DNA of 64,000 nucleotides from Streptomyces albus subsp. albus (lineage in GTDB: Bacteria > Actinomycetota > Actinomycetes > Streptomycetales > Streptomycetaceae), in contig NZ_JODR01000021.1 in NCBI RefSeq assembly GCF_000725885.1, positions 62,001 through 126,000 on the forward strand. Reading direction: 5' to 3'. The notes under the pieces were generated by a model. It made no database searches. It had not been told where the DNA came from and saw only the letters and a list, made by a program, of their open reading frames with translations. A program made the translations under genes and the position numbers. Shown piece by piece: positions 51,742 to 60,691 of the stretch (positions are counted from its first letter, which is position 1; each line of letters starts with the position of its first letter).

Positions 51742-52986
51742 TCAGATCGCGGAGCCCGCCTTCCACTCCGACCAGCTCATGTTCCAGCCGTTGAGGCCGT
51801 TGTCCGGCTGGATCGTCTTGTCGGGGGAACCCTTGACCTCGACGATGTCGCCGATCAGCGAGTTCTCGTAGAACCAGGCGCCGTCGGTGCCCGGGTTGCC
51901 CGCACCCTGGCTGTCCCGCAGGCCCACGCAGCCGTGGCTGGTGTTGCCCGACCCGAAGGGGGCGCCCCAGTAGTTGCCGTGGATGAAGGTGCCGGAGGTG
52001 GACAGCCGCATGGCGTGCGGGACGTCGGGGATGTCGTACCCCTCGGCGCCCTTGCGGCCGAACCCGACGGTGTTCCCGTCCATCCGGGTCTCCTTGTGCT
52101 TCTCGGAGATCACCATCTTGCCGTTGTACGTCGGGTTGCTCGGGCTGCCCGCGGAGATCGGGATGGTCTTGATGACCTTGTCGTCGCGGACGACCTTCAT
52201 CTGGTAGTTCTTCACGTCGACCGTGCTGACCTGCTTGCGGCCGATGTTGAAGGTGACCTTCTTGTCCTGGACGCCGGTGTTGCCGTTGCCGGCGTTCACA
52301 CCGTCCAGGTCGAGGTCGACGGTGACCTTGGAGTTCGGCTTCCAGTAGTCCTCGGGACGGAAGTCGAGGCGGTCGTTGCCGAACCAGTGGCCGACGATCT
52401 CCTGGCCGCTGGTCGAGCTGACCTTGATCGCGGACTGGACGGCCTTCTTGTTCTGGATCTGCTTGTCGAAGGTGATCGAGACCGGCATGCCGACACCGAC
52501 CGTGGCGCCGTCCTCACCGGCGTAGGTGCCGATGAAGCTGTTCTCGGGCGAGACGGTGGTGAACGTGCGGTTCTCCACCGCCTTGCGGCCCTCGCTGTCC
52601 TTGGCCGTCGCGGTGATCTCGTACTTGGTGGCGCGCTCCAGCTGGCTCTTGGGCTTCCAGCTCGTGCCGTCCGCGGAGAGGGTTCCTTCAACGGGGGTGC
52701 CGTTCTGGGCCGCCTTCATGGTGACCTTGGTCAGCTTGCCGCCCTTGACCGAGACGTTGCCCCCGGTGTTGATGCTCGCGTTGGTGGCGCCGTCCTTGGC
52801 GGTGATCTTTATTCGGGCCTGCGAGCTGTCCTTCTCGGCGGATATGTCGTTCTTCGCGGCCGACTTCTCGGCGTCGCCGCCGTCGTCGCCACCACACCCG
52901 CTCAGTGTCAGCACCCCACCGAGGAGCACGGCCGTGACCGCGAGCCCCCTGCGGTGCTTCCCCACCGTCATCACTGGCTTCTCCAT
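51742..52986 (-). CDS. L,D-transpeptidase lipoprotein
   Basis: 414 residues. The lipobox LTLSGC gives lipidated Cys31. Two Ig-like domains (about 55-250) precede the YkuD catalytic domain (about 255-390): IHGNYWGAPFGSGNTSHGCV with His336, His351 and Cys353. The usual SHGCVRL Arg is Gly here. It forms 3-3 cross-links in peptidoglycan outside the membrane, like mycobacterial LdtMt2. Start uncertain: ATGs at 53004, 52986 and 52971 are in frame. Nothing in the leader upstream (52987-53316) resembles a gene; a direct repeat tcccggttc (53157 and 53181) lies there. Confidence 0.92.
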   Translation of the reverse strand: MEKPVMTVGKHRRGLAVTAVLLGGVLTLSGCGGDDGGDAEKSAAKNDISAEKDSSQARIKITAKDGATNASINTGGNVSVKGGKLTKVTMKAAQNGTPVEGTLSADGTSWKPKSQLERATKYEITATAKDSEGRKAVENRTFTTVSPENSFIGTYAGEDGATVGVGMPVSITFDKQIQNKKAVQSAIKVSSTSGQEIVGHWFGNDRLDFRPEDYWKPNSKVTVDLDLDGVNAGNGNTGVQDKKVTFNIGRKQVSTVDVKNYQMKVVRDDKVIKTIPISAGSPSNPTYNGKMVISEKHKETRMDGNTVGFGRKGAEGYDIPDVPHAMRLSTSGTFIHGNYWGAPFGSGNTSHGCVGLRDSQGAGNPGTDGAWFYENSLIGDIVEVKGSPDKTIQPDNGLNGWNMSWSEWKAGSAI

Positions 52987-53316
52987 TTGCCTTCGGAACC
53001 CCATGTCTCCCCGGTATAGCTGCGTAGCCCCCACAGCGCCCGAAAACGGACATGTGCGCCCCAGCTCCACGCATATGAACGCACAGGGGACTATGACCGG
53101 TTCCACTTTCGGTAAAACTGTGGTCTAGGACACGTATCCGACCCATTCACGAACCGTCCCGGTTCTTCGGGACAGATCCATCCCGGTTCCCCGGAAGAGC
53201 GGAAGCATGCCTTCCCCCTCGCCTCCACCAGTCAGTAACATCGGCCTGCGTACGGTCAGTTCACGCTGAAACCCCGAGCCGTACGCCGTACCCACGCAAC
53301 TCAGGAGGGCCTTTTC

Positions 53317-53508
53317 GTGTCCGAGGCCGGACCCTCGAAGCTGTCAGCACATCGCCGTCCGCTGGCGACCGCAGCGGCTGCCGGCGGCGTACTGTTCGCC
53401 CTCTGGTTCGTCCCCACTGCCAACGCTACCCCCGAAAAACCTGACCATCCCACCCACCACAGTGACTCTGTGACCCGGTTGGAACATGACGACAGGGGCG
53501 ACCGCTAG
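53317..53508 (+). CDS. Small exported or membrane protein, 63 aa
   Basis: GTG 53317 with aggaggg 8 bp upstream, so translated with good confidence. A short N-terminus, a hydrophobic segment ending in a possible signal cleavage site (AAAAGGVLFALWFVPTANA-T, about 18-37), then a polar His/Asp-rich tail (PEKPDHPTHHSDSVTRLEHD). No family recognised. It might be a secreted small protein or bind metal through its His/Asp-rich tail; both are guesses. It ends 13 bp from the convergent hutH. Confidence 0.75.
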   Translation: MSEAGPSKLSAHRRPLATAAAAGGVLFALWFVPTANATPEKPDHPTHHSDSVTRLEHDDRGDR

Positions 53509-53521
53509 AAACCGCCGGTGA

Positions 53522-55075
53522 CTACGCCAGCGGCCCGGTCACCGACTCGGCCGCGGCCACCAGCGCGCCGGAGCGGACGAACGCCTCGGCAGCCCCCAGG
53601 TCAGGCGCCAGATAGCGGTCCTCCCCCGGCCCCTGGACCCCGGCCCGGCGCAGTTCGGCGATCACGGCCCGGGCCGCCGCGCCCGGCACCAGCCCCGCCG
53701 TGGTGGACCGCAGCTCCACCGCCCGCGCCGCCGCGTACACCTCCACCGCGATCACCCGGGCCAGCCCGTCCACGGCGGTCCGCAGCTTGCGCGCCGCCGA
53801 CCAGCCCATGGACACGTGGTCCTCCTGCATCGCGGAGGAGGGGATCGAGTCCACCGACGCGGGTACGGCGAGCCGCTTCAGCTCGCTGACCAGGGCGGCC
53901 TGCGTGTACTGGGCGATCATCAGCCCCGAGTCCACCCCCGCGTCATGGGCGAGGAACGGCGGCAGGCCGTGCGAGCGGTTCTTGTCCAGCAGCCGGTCGG
54001 TACGGCGCTCCGCGACGGAGGCCAGATCGGCGCAGGCCACGGCGAGGAAGTCGAGGACGTAGGCGACGGGCGCACCGTGGAAGTTGCCGTTGGACTCCAC
54101 CCGGCCGTCCGGCAGCACCACGGGGTTGTCCACAGCCGCGGCCAGCTCCCGCTCGGCCACCGTGCGGGCGTGCGTCAGGGTGTCCCGGCCCGCGCCGGCG
54201 ACCTGCGGGGCGCAGCGCACCGAGTAGGCGTCCTGGACGCGCGGCGCGTCGTCCTGGTGGTGCCCGGTCAGTCCGGAGCCGTCCAGCACCTTGAGCATGT
54301 TGGCGGCGCTCGCCGCCTGGCCCGGGTGCGGGCGGATGGCGTGCAGCTCGGGGGCCAGCACCCGGTCGGTGCCCAGCAGGGCCTCCAGGGTGAGCGCGGC
54401 GGCGATGTCGGCCGAGGTGAACAGGCGCGCGAGGTCGGCGCAGGCCATCAGCAGCATGCCGAGCATCCCGTCGGTGCCGTTGAGGAGGGCGAGGCCCTCC
54501 TTCTCGCGCAGCTCGACGGGGGTGATGCCGTGCGCGGCGAGGAGTTCGCCGGCCGGGCGCACCACGCCGTCGGGGCCCTCCGCCTCGCCCTCGCCCATGA
54601 GGGTGAGGGCGCAGTGCGACAGCGGGGCGAGGTCGCCGGAGCAGCCGAGGGAGCCGTACTCGTGCACGACGGGGGTGATGCCCGCGTTGAGGACGTCGGC
54701 CATGGTCTGGGCGACGTGCGGGCGTACTCCGGTGCGGCCGGAGGCGAGGGTCTTCAGGCGCAGGAACATCAGGGCGCGGACGACCTCGCGCTCGACGCGG
54801 GGGCCCATGCCCGCGGCGTGCGAGCGGACGATGTTGCGCTGCAGCTGGGCACGGAGGTCGGGGCCGATGTGGCGGACGGCCAGGGCGCCGAAGCCGGTGG
54901 AGACGCCGTAGACGGGCTCGGGCTTGGCGGCGAGGTCGTCGATGAAGCGGCGGGCGGTGCGCAGCGCCTCGACGGCCTCCGGGTGCAGTTCGACGCGGGC
55001 ACCGTCACGGGCGACGGCGAGGACCTCCTCCGGGGTGGTGCCGGAGCTTCCCACCACCACAGTGTGCATAGTCAT
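53522..55075 (-). CDS. hutH: Histidine ammonia-lyase
   Basis: 517 residues. MIO-forming triad Cys145-Ser146-Gly147 in YGSLGCSGDLAPLSHC; most family members have Ala-Ser-Gly, while streptomycete sequences carry Cys. Also GVSTGFGALAVRHIG (active-site Tyr loop), SNGNFHGAPVAYVLD and SSAMQEDHVSMG. It deaminates histidine to urocanate, the first step of histidine use. The start may be ATG 55075 or 55069; a TTG lies two codons upstream. The divergent TetR gene and a palindrome at 55150-55168 lie just upstream. Confidence 0.96.
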   Translation of the reverse strand: MTMHTVVVGSSGTTPEEVLAVARDGARVELHPEAVEALRTARRFIDDLAAKPEPVYGVSTGFGALAVRHIGPDLRAQLQRNIVRSHAAGMGPRVEREVVRALMFLRLKTLASGRTGVRPHVAQTMADVLNAGITPVVHEYGSLGCSGDLAPLSHCALTLMGEGEAEGPDGVVRPAGELLAAHGITPVELREKEGLALLNGTDGMLGMLLMACADLARLFTSADIAAALTLEALLGTDRVLAPELHAIRPHPGQAASAANMLKVLDGSGLTGHHQDDAPRVQDAYSVRCAPQVAGAGRDTLTHARTVAERELAAAVDNPVVLPDGRVESNGNFHGAPVAYVLDFLAVACADLASVAERRTDRLLDKNRSHGLPPFLAHDAGVDSGLMIAQYTQAALVSELKRLAVPASVDSIPSSAMQEDHVSMGWSAARKLRTAVDGLARVIAVEVYAAARAVELRSTTAGLVPGAAARAVIAELRRAGVQGPGEDRYLAPDLGAAEAFVRSGALVAAAESVTGPLA

Positions 55076-55149
55076 ATTCAAGAACCCTAATGAGTGAATT
55101 GCTGTCTGTCACGGCGGCCCCGTCACCCTGCCTACGGTAAACAGGTTTG

Positions 55150-55168
55150 TTCCTAGGACTTCTAGGAA
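55150..55168. promoter_or_regulatory. TetR operator candidate between hutH and TetR gene
   Basis: TTCCTAG-gactt-CTAGGAA, 7-base perfect arms with a 5-base spacer, 14 bp before the TetR gene start (55182) and about 75 bp from hutH start. The position suits autoregulation. Confidence 0.7.
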
Positions 55169-55181
55169 TACGGTCCTGTGC

Positions 55182-55790
55182 ATGGCACGAGCGGGACTGA
55201 CGGTGGAGCGGATCGTGACGGCGGCGGCCGAGATGGCGGACGAGGTCGGCCTCGACCACCTCAACCTCTCCGCGCTGGCCCGCCGGTTCGGCGTCAAGGA
55301 CGCCAGCCTCTACTCCCACATCCGCGGCCTGGCCGACCTCCGCACCCGGCTGTGCGTCCTGGCCGCCCGCGAGATGACCGACCGCATCGCCCTCGCCGTC
55401 GCAGGCCGGGCCGGCAAGGAAGCGCTCTTCGCGTTCGCCGACGCCTACCGCGCCTACGCCCTCGAACACCCCGGCCGCTACGCCGCCGGCCAGCTGCGGA
55501 TCGACCCGCAACTGGCCGCCGCCTCGGCCGGACACCGCCGCAGTGTGGAGCTCACCCACGGGATGCTCCGCGCCTACGGCCTGGCCGAGCCCGACCTCAC
55601 CGACGCCGGCCGGCTGCTGCGCAGCACCTTCCACGGCTACGCCGACCTGGAGAGCCGCGCCGGATTCAGCCACCCACGCACCCTCGACGCCTCCTGGCAC
55701 CGCGCGCTGGAGGCCCTGCACATCCTGCTGGAGAACTGGCCGCGGCAGGCCGGTCCGCAGCAGCCGGAGAAGGAGACGAGTAACCCATGA
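55182..55790 (+). CDS. TetR-family regulator
   Basis: 202 residues. HTH about 10-50 (IVTAAAEMADEVGLDHLNLS, ALARRFGVKDASLYSHIRG); C-terminal WHG-type domain (FADAYRAYALEHPGRYAAG, HGYADLESRAGF). Divergent from hutH and overlapping the alpha/beta hydrolase gene by 4 bp, so the hydrolase is the probable main target; control of hutH is possible. The palindrome at 55150-55168 is the likely site. Confidence 0.92.
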   Translation: MARAGLTVERIVTAAAEMADEVGLDHLNLSALARRFGVKDASLYSHIRGLADLRTRLCVLAAREMTDRIALAVAGRAGKEALFAFADAYRAYALEHPGRYAAGQLRIDPQLAAASAGHRRSVELTHGMLRAYGLAEPDLTDAGRLLRSTFHGYADLESRAGFSHPRTLDASWHRALEALHILLENWPRQAGPQQPEKETSNP

Positions 55791-56662
55791 CCGACCGGTT
55801 CGACGACAGCACGGCGCCGCGCACCGGCAGCCTGCCCGTTCCGGGCGCCACCCTCCGCTACCAGGTGCGCGGCAGCGGGCCGCTCGTCCTGCTGATACCG
55901 GGCGGGGCCGGCGACGCGGACGTCTTCCACGGGGTCGCGCCCGCGCTCGCCGCCCGGTTCACCGTCGTGAGCTACGCGCCCCGGGGCATCAGCGGCAGCC
56001 CGCTGGACGTTCCCGGCCAGGACCAGAAGGTCGAGGTGCACGCCGCCGACGCCGCCCGTCTGCTCGACCTGCTCTCCCCCGACGAGCCCGGCTACGTGCT
56101 GGGCACCAGCTCGGGCGGCATCACCGCCGTGGAGCTGCTGGTGCGCCATCCGGACCGGGTGCGGCTCGCGGTCGCGCACGAGCCGCCGCTGGCCCGCGTA
56201 CTGCCGGAGCCCCAGGCGGCACTGTCCGGGTTCGCGGAGGCGGCGCGGGCCGCGGCCCGGGAGGGGGCCGGCGCCGGGTACGCGCGGCTGGGCGCCGCCC
56301 TCGGCCCGGCGGAGGACACGGAGCCGGACGCGGACGAGGGCGCGCCCGCTCCCCTGCCCGACGCGCTCCGCGAGACCGTCGAGGCGAGCAGCGCCCACTT
56401 CCTGCGGCACGTGCTGCGGCCGTTCACCCACCACGAGCCGGATCTCGCGGCGCTCAAGGCCGTCGCCGACCGGCTCGTCGTCGGCGTCGGCAGGACCTCC
56501 CGCGGCCAGCTCCAGCACACCATCGCCACCACGCTGGCCGGGGCGGTCGGTGCGGAGTGCCGGCAGTTCCCCGGCGGACACCTCGGCAGTGTCGAGCACC
56601 CGTCCGCGTTCGCCCGGGTGCTGGAGGAGACGCTGCTCGCGGCCGGACCGGCAGCGCGCTAG
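55787..56662 (+). CDS. Alpha/beta hydrolase
   Basis: 291 residues, alpha/beta-hydrolase fold. Oxyanion-type loop IPGGAGDADVFHG; nucleophile elbow LGTSSGGITAVELL; a His near the end (PGGHLGSVEHP). No secretion signal. The substrate is unknown. It overlaps the TetR gene (ATGA) and converges with the ligase gene, with a weak inverted repeat between (56674-56684 with 56720-56730). Confidence 0.9.
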   Translation: MTDRFDDSTAPRTGSLPVPGATLRYQVRGSGPLVLLIPGGAGDADVFHGVAPALAARFTVVSYAPRGISGSPLDVPGQDQKVEVHAADAARLLDLLSPDEPGYVLGTSSGGITAVELLVRHPDRVRLAVAHEPPLARVLPEPQAALSGFAEAARAAAREGAGAGYARLGAALGPAEDTEPDADEGAPAPLPDALRETVEASSAHFLRHVLRPFTHHEPDLAALKAVADRLVVGVGRTSRGQLQHTIATTLAGAVGAECRQFPGGHLGSVEHPSAFARVLEETLLAAGPAAR

Positions 56663-56673
56663 CCCGGGCGCGC

Positions 56674-56730
56674 GTCCCGTCGGCAACCCCGCCCCCGCAT
56701 GACGGCAGGGGACGACCGCGCCGACGGGAC
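56674..56730. terminator. Possible terminator between hydrolase and ligase genes
   Basis: gtcccgtcggc (56674-56684) and gccgacgggac (56720-56730), perfect 11-bp arms with a 35-base loop; the loop is long, so confidence is modest. Confidence 0.5.
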
Positions 56731-56741
56731 CGCCGGGCCGC

Positions 56742-58295
56742 CTACCCGGCCTTCAGCAGGGACGCCCGCAGCGCCTTCTTGTCGGTCTTGCCGACGACGG
56801 TGCGCGGGAGGGCGTCGGTCACCACGTAGGAGGCGGGCTCGTAGAGATCCCCCAGCGCGTCGACGATCTGCCGCGTCAGTCCTTCGAGGTCCGGTACGTC
56901 GTCGGGGTCCTGGGGCACCAGGACCACGTTGACGGTCTCCTTGTCGTCGTCCCCCGGCAGGCCGACGGCGGCGGCCTCCTTGATGCCGGGCTGCGCGGCG
57001 AGGAAGTCGTCCAGCAGCCGCGAGTAGACGTTGTCGGCGGTGGTGCCCGTCACGATGATGTCCCGCGCCCGGTCCACCAGGTACAGATAGCCGTCCTCAT
57101 CCCGGCGGGCGATGTCCCCGGTGCGGAACCAGCCCTCGTCGTCGAGCACTTCGGCGGTGCGCTCCGGGTCGTTCCAGTAGCCCTGCATCACCGTGGAGCT
57201 GCGGACGTACAGCTCGCCGGGCTCCCCCACGGGCACCGGCTTGCCCTCCTCGTCCCGCAGTTCCACCTCGACCCCGGGCGCCGGACGCCCGCAACTGGTC
57301 AGGGTCCCGGGCCGCCGCGGGTCGTGCTCCTCGGGGTCGAGCTGGGTGACGCGCCCGTCCTCCGTCGCCCCGTATATCTGGTGCAGCACGGGGCCGAAAC
57401 AGGCCAGCGCCTGCTTGAGGCGCTCCGGGGAGGCGGCTGCGCCGGTGTAGGTGAGGGTCGTCAGCGCGGGGAAACGGCCGGGGACGCAGTCCGGGTGGTC
57501 GAGCAGTTCGTAGAGCATGGGCGTCACCAGGACCACCCTGGTGACGCGCTCGCGCTCCATCGCGGCCAGGGCCTCTCCGGCGTCGAACGTCCGCAGCAGC
57601 ACGACGGTGTGGCCGCTCAGGATGCCGACGAGGAAGCCGCCGTGGCCGCTGCTGTGCGTCAACAGCGTGCACACCAGCAGGGCGCCGGACGACGCCTCGT
57701 CGGCGTATGTGTCGGCGACCCGCGCGAAGTCGCCGTAGAAGCTGCTGCGGTGGACGACCAGCTTCGGCACCCCGGTGGTGCCGCCCGTGTAGAGGAGCGT
57801 CGCGAGGTGGCGGCCGTCGGCGGCCTCGTCGAGCGAGAGGCCGCCGACGCCGGACGCCGCCGAGAGGAAGTCGTCAGCGAGCGCGGACGCGCCGATGGCC
57901 AGGACGTGCGGGACGTTCGTCCCCTCGACGATCCGCCGGGTCCGCTCCTCCAGGTCCGGGTCGAACAGCAGCCTCTTGACGTCGGCGCGCCGGATCAGCG
58001 CCTCCAGCTCGGAGTTGCCCGGCTCCGGCGGCACGAAGACCAGCCGGCAGCCCGCGAAGTGGACGGCCACCTGGAGCAGCAGCGCCTCGGGGAAGTTCTC
58101 CACGAACAGCGCCACGCCGTCGCCCTCCCGCAGCCCGAACTCCCGCAGGACCGCGGCGAAACGCAGGACCGCGCCGGCGGCCTCGGTGCCGGTGATTCTC
58201 CGCTCCCCCGCGACGATCGCGTCGCGGTCGCCTTTCGCCGAGAGCCGTCGCACGACCGAGACGGTGTAATTCTCGCTGGCAGTAACGTGATTCAT
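56742..58295 (-). CDS. AMP-dependent acyl-CoA synthetase/ligase (ANL)
   Basis: 517 residues. Adenylation motifs: LLYTGGTTGVPK (P-loop-like A3), YGATEDGRVTQLDP (A5), GWFRTGDIARRDEDGYLYLV (A7) and the C-terminal catalytic Lys in RTVVGKTDKKALR (A10). A8 is atypical (TADNVYSRLLDDFL where most have GxNVxPxEIE). It probably activates a fatty or aryl acid as acyl-AMP and then CoA thioester; the acid is unknown. Stand-alone gene, controlled through the palindromes at 58362-58382. Confidence 0.9.
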   Translation of the reverse strand: MNHVTASENYTVSVVRRLSAKGDRDAIVAGERRITGTEAAGAVLRFAAVLREFGLREGDGVALFVENFPEALLLQVAVHFAGCRLVFVPPEPGNSELEALIRRADVKRLLFDPDLEERTRRIVEGTNVPHVLAIGASALADDFLSAASGVGGLSLDEAADGRHLATLLYTGGTTGVPKLVVHRSSFYGDFARVADTYADEASSGALLVCTLLTHSSGHGGFLVGILSGHTVVLLRTFDAGEALAAMERERVTRVVLVTPMLYELLDHPDCVPGRFPALTTLTYTGAAASPERLKQALACFGPVLHQIYGATEDGRVTQLDPEEHDPRRPGTLTSCGRPAPGVEVELRDEEGKPVPVGEPGELYVRSSTVMQGYWNDPERTAEVLDDEGWFRTGDIARRDEDGYLYLVDRARDIIVTGTTADNVYSRLLDDFLAAQPGIKEAAAVGLPGDDDKETVNVVLVPQDPDDVPDLEGLTRQIVDALGDLYEPASYVVTDALPRTVVGKTDKKALRASLLKAG

Positions 58296-58361
58296 GGTCC
58301 TTCTTCGTGCTAGCGCATGCCTCCCGGGGTTGCGGTCCCCGGGCTCTCATCACCTCTCAGC

Positions 58362-58382
58362 AAATCATTTGTGTGATACACC
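58362..58382. promoter_or_regulatory. Adjacent palindromes upstream of ligase gene
   Basis: CAAATCATTTG (58362-58372) and GTGTGATACAC (58372-58382) abut, both palindromic around one or three central bases, in an AT-rich 40-bp patch of otherwise G+C-rich DNA. Likely operator/promoter of the ligase; the regulator is unknown. Confidence 0.55.
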
Positions 58383-58463
58383 TATCTAAGTGCCCGGGGC
58401 CGGCGGAAGGACAGCCCGGCGCATATGCGGGCAGCCGGGGCACGGACGGCCGCTAACGGGCCG

Positions 58464-59717
58464 TCAGGCAGGGCGTCCGCCACCGCCGCGGCGGAAGCGG
58501 CGGCGCTCCGGGGAGGCGGCCGGCGGGGCGGGGGTCGCCGCCAGCCGCAGGGTGGGATCGTCGGGGCCGCCCTCGCGGCCCGCCACCACCGGCTTGGCCA
58601 GCCGCAGCGCCTTGGCCCGGTACTGTGCCGCGTCCGCCAGCCGGAAGATCCGGTGAGCGGTGCGCACCTCGCCGACCGGGTCACCCGTGGAGGCCACACC
58701 GCAGGCCACACCCTCGCCCGCCTCCAGCGCGGCGGCACCGTGACACAGCTCCTCGGCGGCGCGTACCACCTCGTCGGCGGTCGGGCCCACGGCCAGCAGA
58801 CAGAACTCGTCACCGCCGAGCCGGCCGGCCAGCGCGCCCGGCAGGGTGGCCGCACAGTCGGCCAGGACGGTGGCGAACCGTTCCAGGAGCCGGTCGCCGG
58901 CCTCGTGCCCCTGCTGATCGTTGACGCTCTTGAGGCCGTTGATGTCGCAGACGGCGATGCTGACGACGGTGCCCAGATCGCGGTGGAGCTCGACGGCCTC
59001 CTCCAGCCGCGACTCGATGGCACGGCGGTTGGCCAGGCCGGTGAGGGGGTCGGTGTAGGCCAGACGGCGGACCTCTTCGAGCCGCTCGTTCTGGGCGATG
59101 CCGGAGGCGATGAGCGCGGCCAGCACGGCGGCGAAGTCGGCGTCGTCCCGGGTGAAGGCGGGGGCGTCGGGCGCCCGGGCCACGTACAGCTCGCCCCAGG
59201 CTCGGCCGTGCACCACGATGGGGGCGATCACGCAGGAGCCGCGGCCCCGGCGGCGCAGGGCCGCCACACGCCGGTAGCTGGGTGCCGCCGACCCGTCCGG
59301 GCCGGGGCCCTCCTCCTCGACCCACGCCTGGGCCCGGCCACCGCCGGCCCAGCGCTCGTGGAGCAGTTCGGCGACCCGCGGGAAGTCCTGCACGGGGTAG
59401 GACTCGTCGGCGGGGAACTCGTCCTCCTCGGGCGTCCGGTCGCCGACGTTGGCCAGGACCCGGAGCCTGCCCCGGCCCCGCTCCCACACGGCGATCGCCG
59501 CGAAGGCGCCGTCCATCGCCTCGCAGGCGCCCAGCGCCGCCGCGTGCGCGATGTCGCGGTGCGCGAGCGCGGCGGCGGCTTCCGGGTCGTCCTCCGTGTG
59601 CGGGAGGGCACGGGCCGTCTCGGGGACGGACGTCTGTGCGGCGGCCATGGCCTGCGAGAGTCCGACGACGGCGCTCAGCCGCGCGTCCGCCTCCCCGTCC
59701 TTACGTATTCGGCCCAT
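58464..59717 (-). CDS. GAF-GGDEF diguanylate cyclase
   Basis: 417 residues. GAF-like sensor about 45-210 (AFAAIAVWERGRGRLRVLAN, SCVIAPIVVHGRAWGELYVA) then a GGDEF domain with YTDPLTGLANRRA, CDINGLKSVNDQQGHEAGD and GRLGGDEFCLL (301-305), all catalytic residues present. It should make c-di-GMP from GTP. The inhibitory I-site RxxD, five residues before GGDEF, is not present (LPGA there). No membrane helix. ATG 59717. Confidence 0.95.
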   Translation of the reverse strand: MGRIRKDGEADARLSAVVGLSQAMAAAQTSVPETARALPHTEDDPEAAAALAHRDIAHAAALGACEAMDGAFAAIAVWERGRGRLRVLANVGDRTPEEDEFPADESYPVQDFPRVAELLHERWAGGGRAQAWVEEEGPGPDGSAAPSYRRVAALRRRGRGSCVIAPIVVHGRAWGELYVARAPDAPAFTRDDADFAAVLAALIASGIAQNERLEEVRRLAYTDPLTGLANRRAIESRLEEAVELHRDLGTVVSIAVCDINGLKSVNDQQGHEAGDRLLERFATVLADCAATLPGALAGRLGGDEFCLLAVGPTADEVVRAAEELCHGAAALEAGEGVACGVASTGDPVGEVRTAHRIFRLADAAQYRAKALRLAKPVVAGREGGPDDPTLRLAATPAPPAASPERRRFRRGGGGRPA

Positions 59718-59867
59718 ACGGCCAAGATTAGGAGGCTTCGCCCCGTTCTGCCGCGCGACCCCCTACGGAGAGCCTCGCTCTCCGTACAAGCCGTGTCCAG
59801 ATCCCGCCCGCCCGGATCGTACGGCGCTGCCCCGCCGGAACGCATCCGGGACGGCGGCCGGACATGC

Positions 59868-60671
59868 TCACTTACCCGGCCAGTCCGGCTTCCGCTTCTC
59901 GTTGAAGGCCGCCACACCCTCCGCGCGGTCACCGGAGAAGGCGACCGTGCGCCACGCGGCCTCCTCCACCTCCAGTCCCGAGCGCAGATCCATGCCCCAG
60001 CCGGTGCGCAGCGCCCGCTTGGCCGCCCGCAGCCCGACCGGCGAGTTCGCGGCGATCCGGGACGCCAGTGCCAGCGCCTCCGTACGGTCCCGGCCCGGCT
60101 CCGTGAGCTGGTCGACGAGCCCCAGCGCATACGCCTCGGCCGCCTCCACCCGCCGCGCCGTGAAGATCAGCTCGGCGGCGCGGGCCGCCCCCACCCGGCG
60201 CGGCAGCAACTGGGTGCCGCCACCGCCCGGCACGACGCCGACCGACACCTCGGGCAGCCCCACCACGGCACTGGGGTCCGCGACGATCAGATCGCAGGAG
60301 AGGGCCAGCTCGTACCCGCCGCCCAGCGCGTAGCCGTGCACCGCGGCGATGGCCGGCATCGGCAGCTCCAGCACACCCCGGTAGGCCGCACTGGTGTACG
60401 GACGCTGGGCGCCCAGCTCCGCATCGCTGAGCGCGTTGCGCTCCTTGAGGTCGGCACCCACGCAGAACGCCCGCTCGTGCGTCGAGGTCAGCACCGTGAC
60501 CCGTACGTCACCGTCCTGGGCCAGGGCGGCGCACGCGTCGGCGAGCGCACCGGCGAACGCCGTCGAGACGGCGTTCATCGCCCCCTTCCGGTCCATCACC
60601 AGCTCAGCGACGTGCCCGTCCTTGCGGACGCGCACCCACTCCCCGAACGTCGTCTCCTCGCTCAGCTCCAT
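59868..60671 (-). CDS. Enoyl-CoA hydratase/isomerase
   Basis: 267 residues, crotonase fold. Oxyanion hole segments AFCVGADLKERN and AIAAVHGYALGGGYELALSC; the catalytic Glu is expected in LPEVSVGVVPGGGGTQLLPR. It hydrates 2-enoyl-CoA in fatty or branched-chain acid breakdown. Located between the GGDEF gene and adenylate cyclase, all leftward. ATG 60671. Confidence 0.95.
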   Translation of the reverse strand: MELSEETTFGEWVRVRKDGHVAELVMDRKGAMNAVSTAFAGALADACAALAQDGDVRVTVLTSTHERAFCVGADLKERNALSDAELGAQRPYTSAAYRGVLELPMPAIAAVHGYALGGGYELALSCDLIVADPSAVVGLPEVSVGVVPGGGGTQLLPRRVGAARAAELIFTARRVEAAEAYALGLVDQLTEPGRDRTEALALASRIAANSPVGLRAAKRALRTGWGMDLRSGLEVEEAAWRTVAFSGDRAEGVAAFNEKRKPDWPGK

Positions 60672-60691
60672 GGCCGTCACGATAACGCTCG

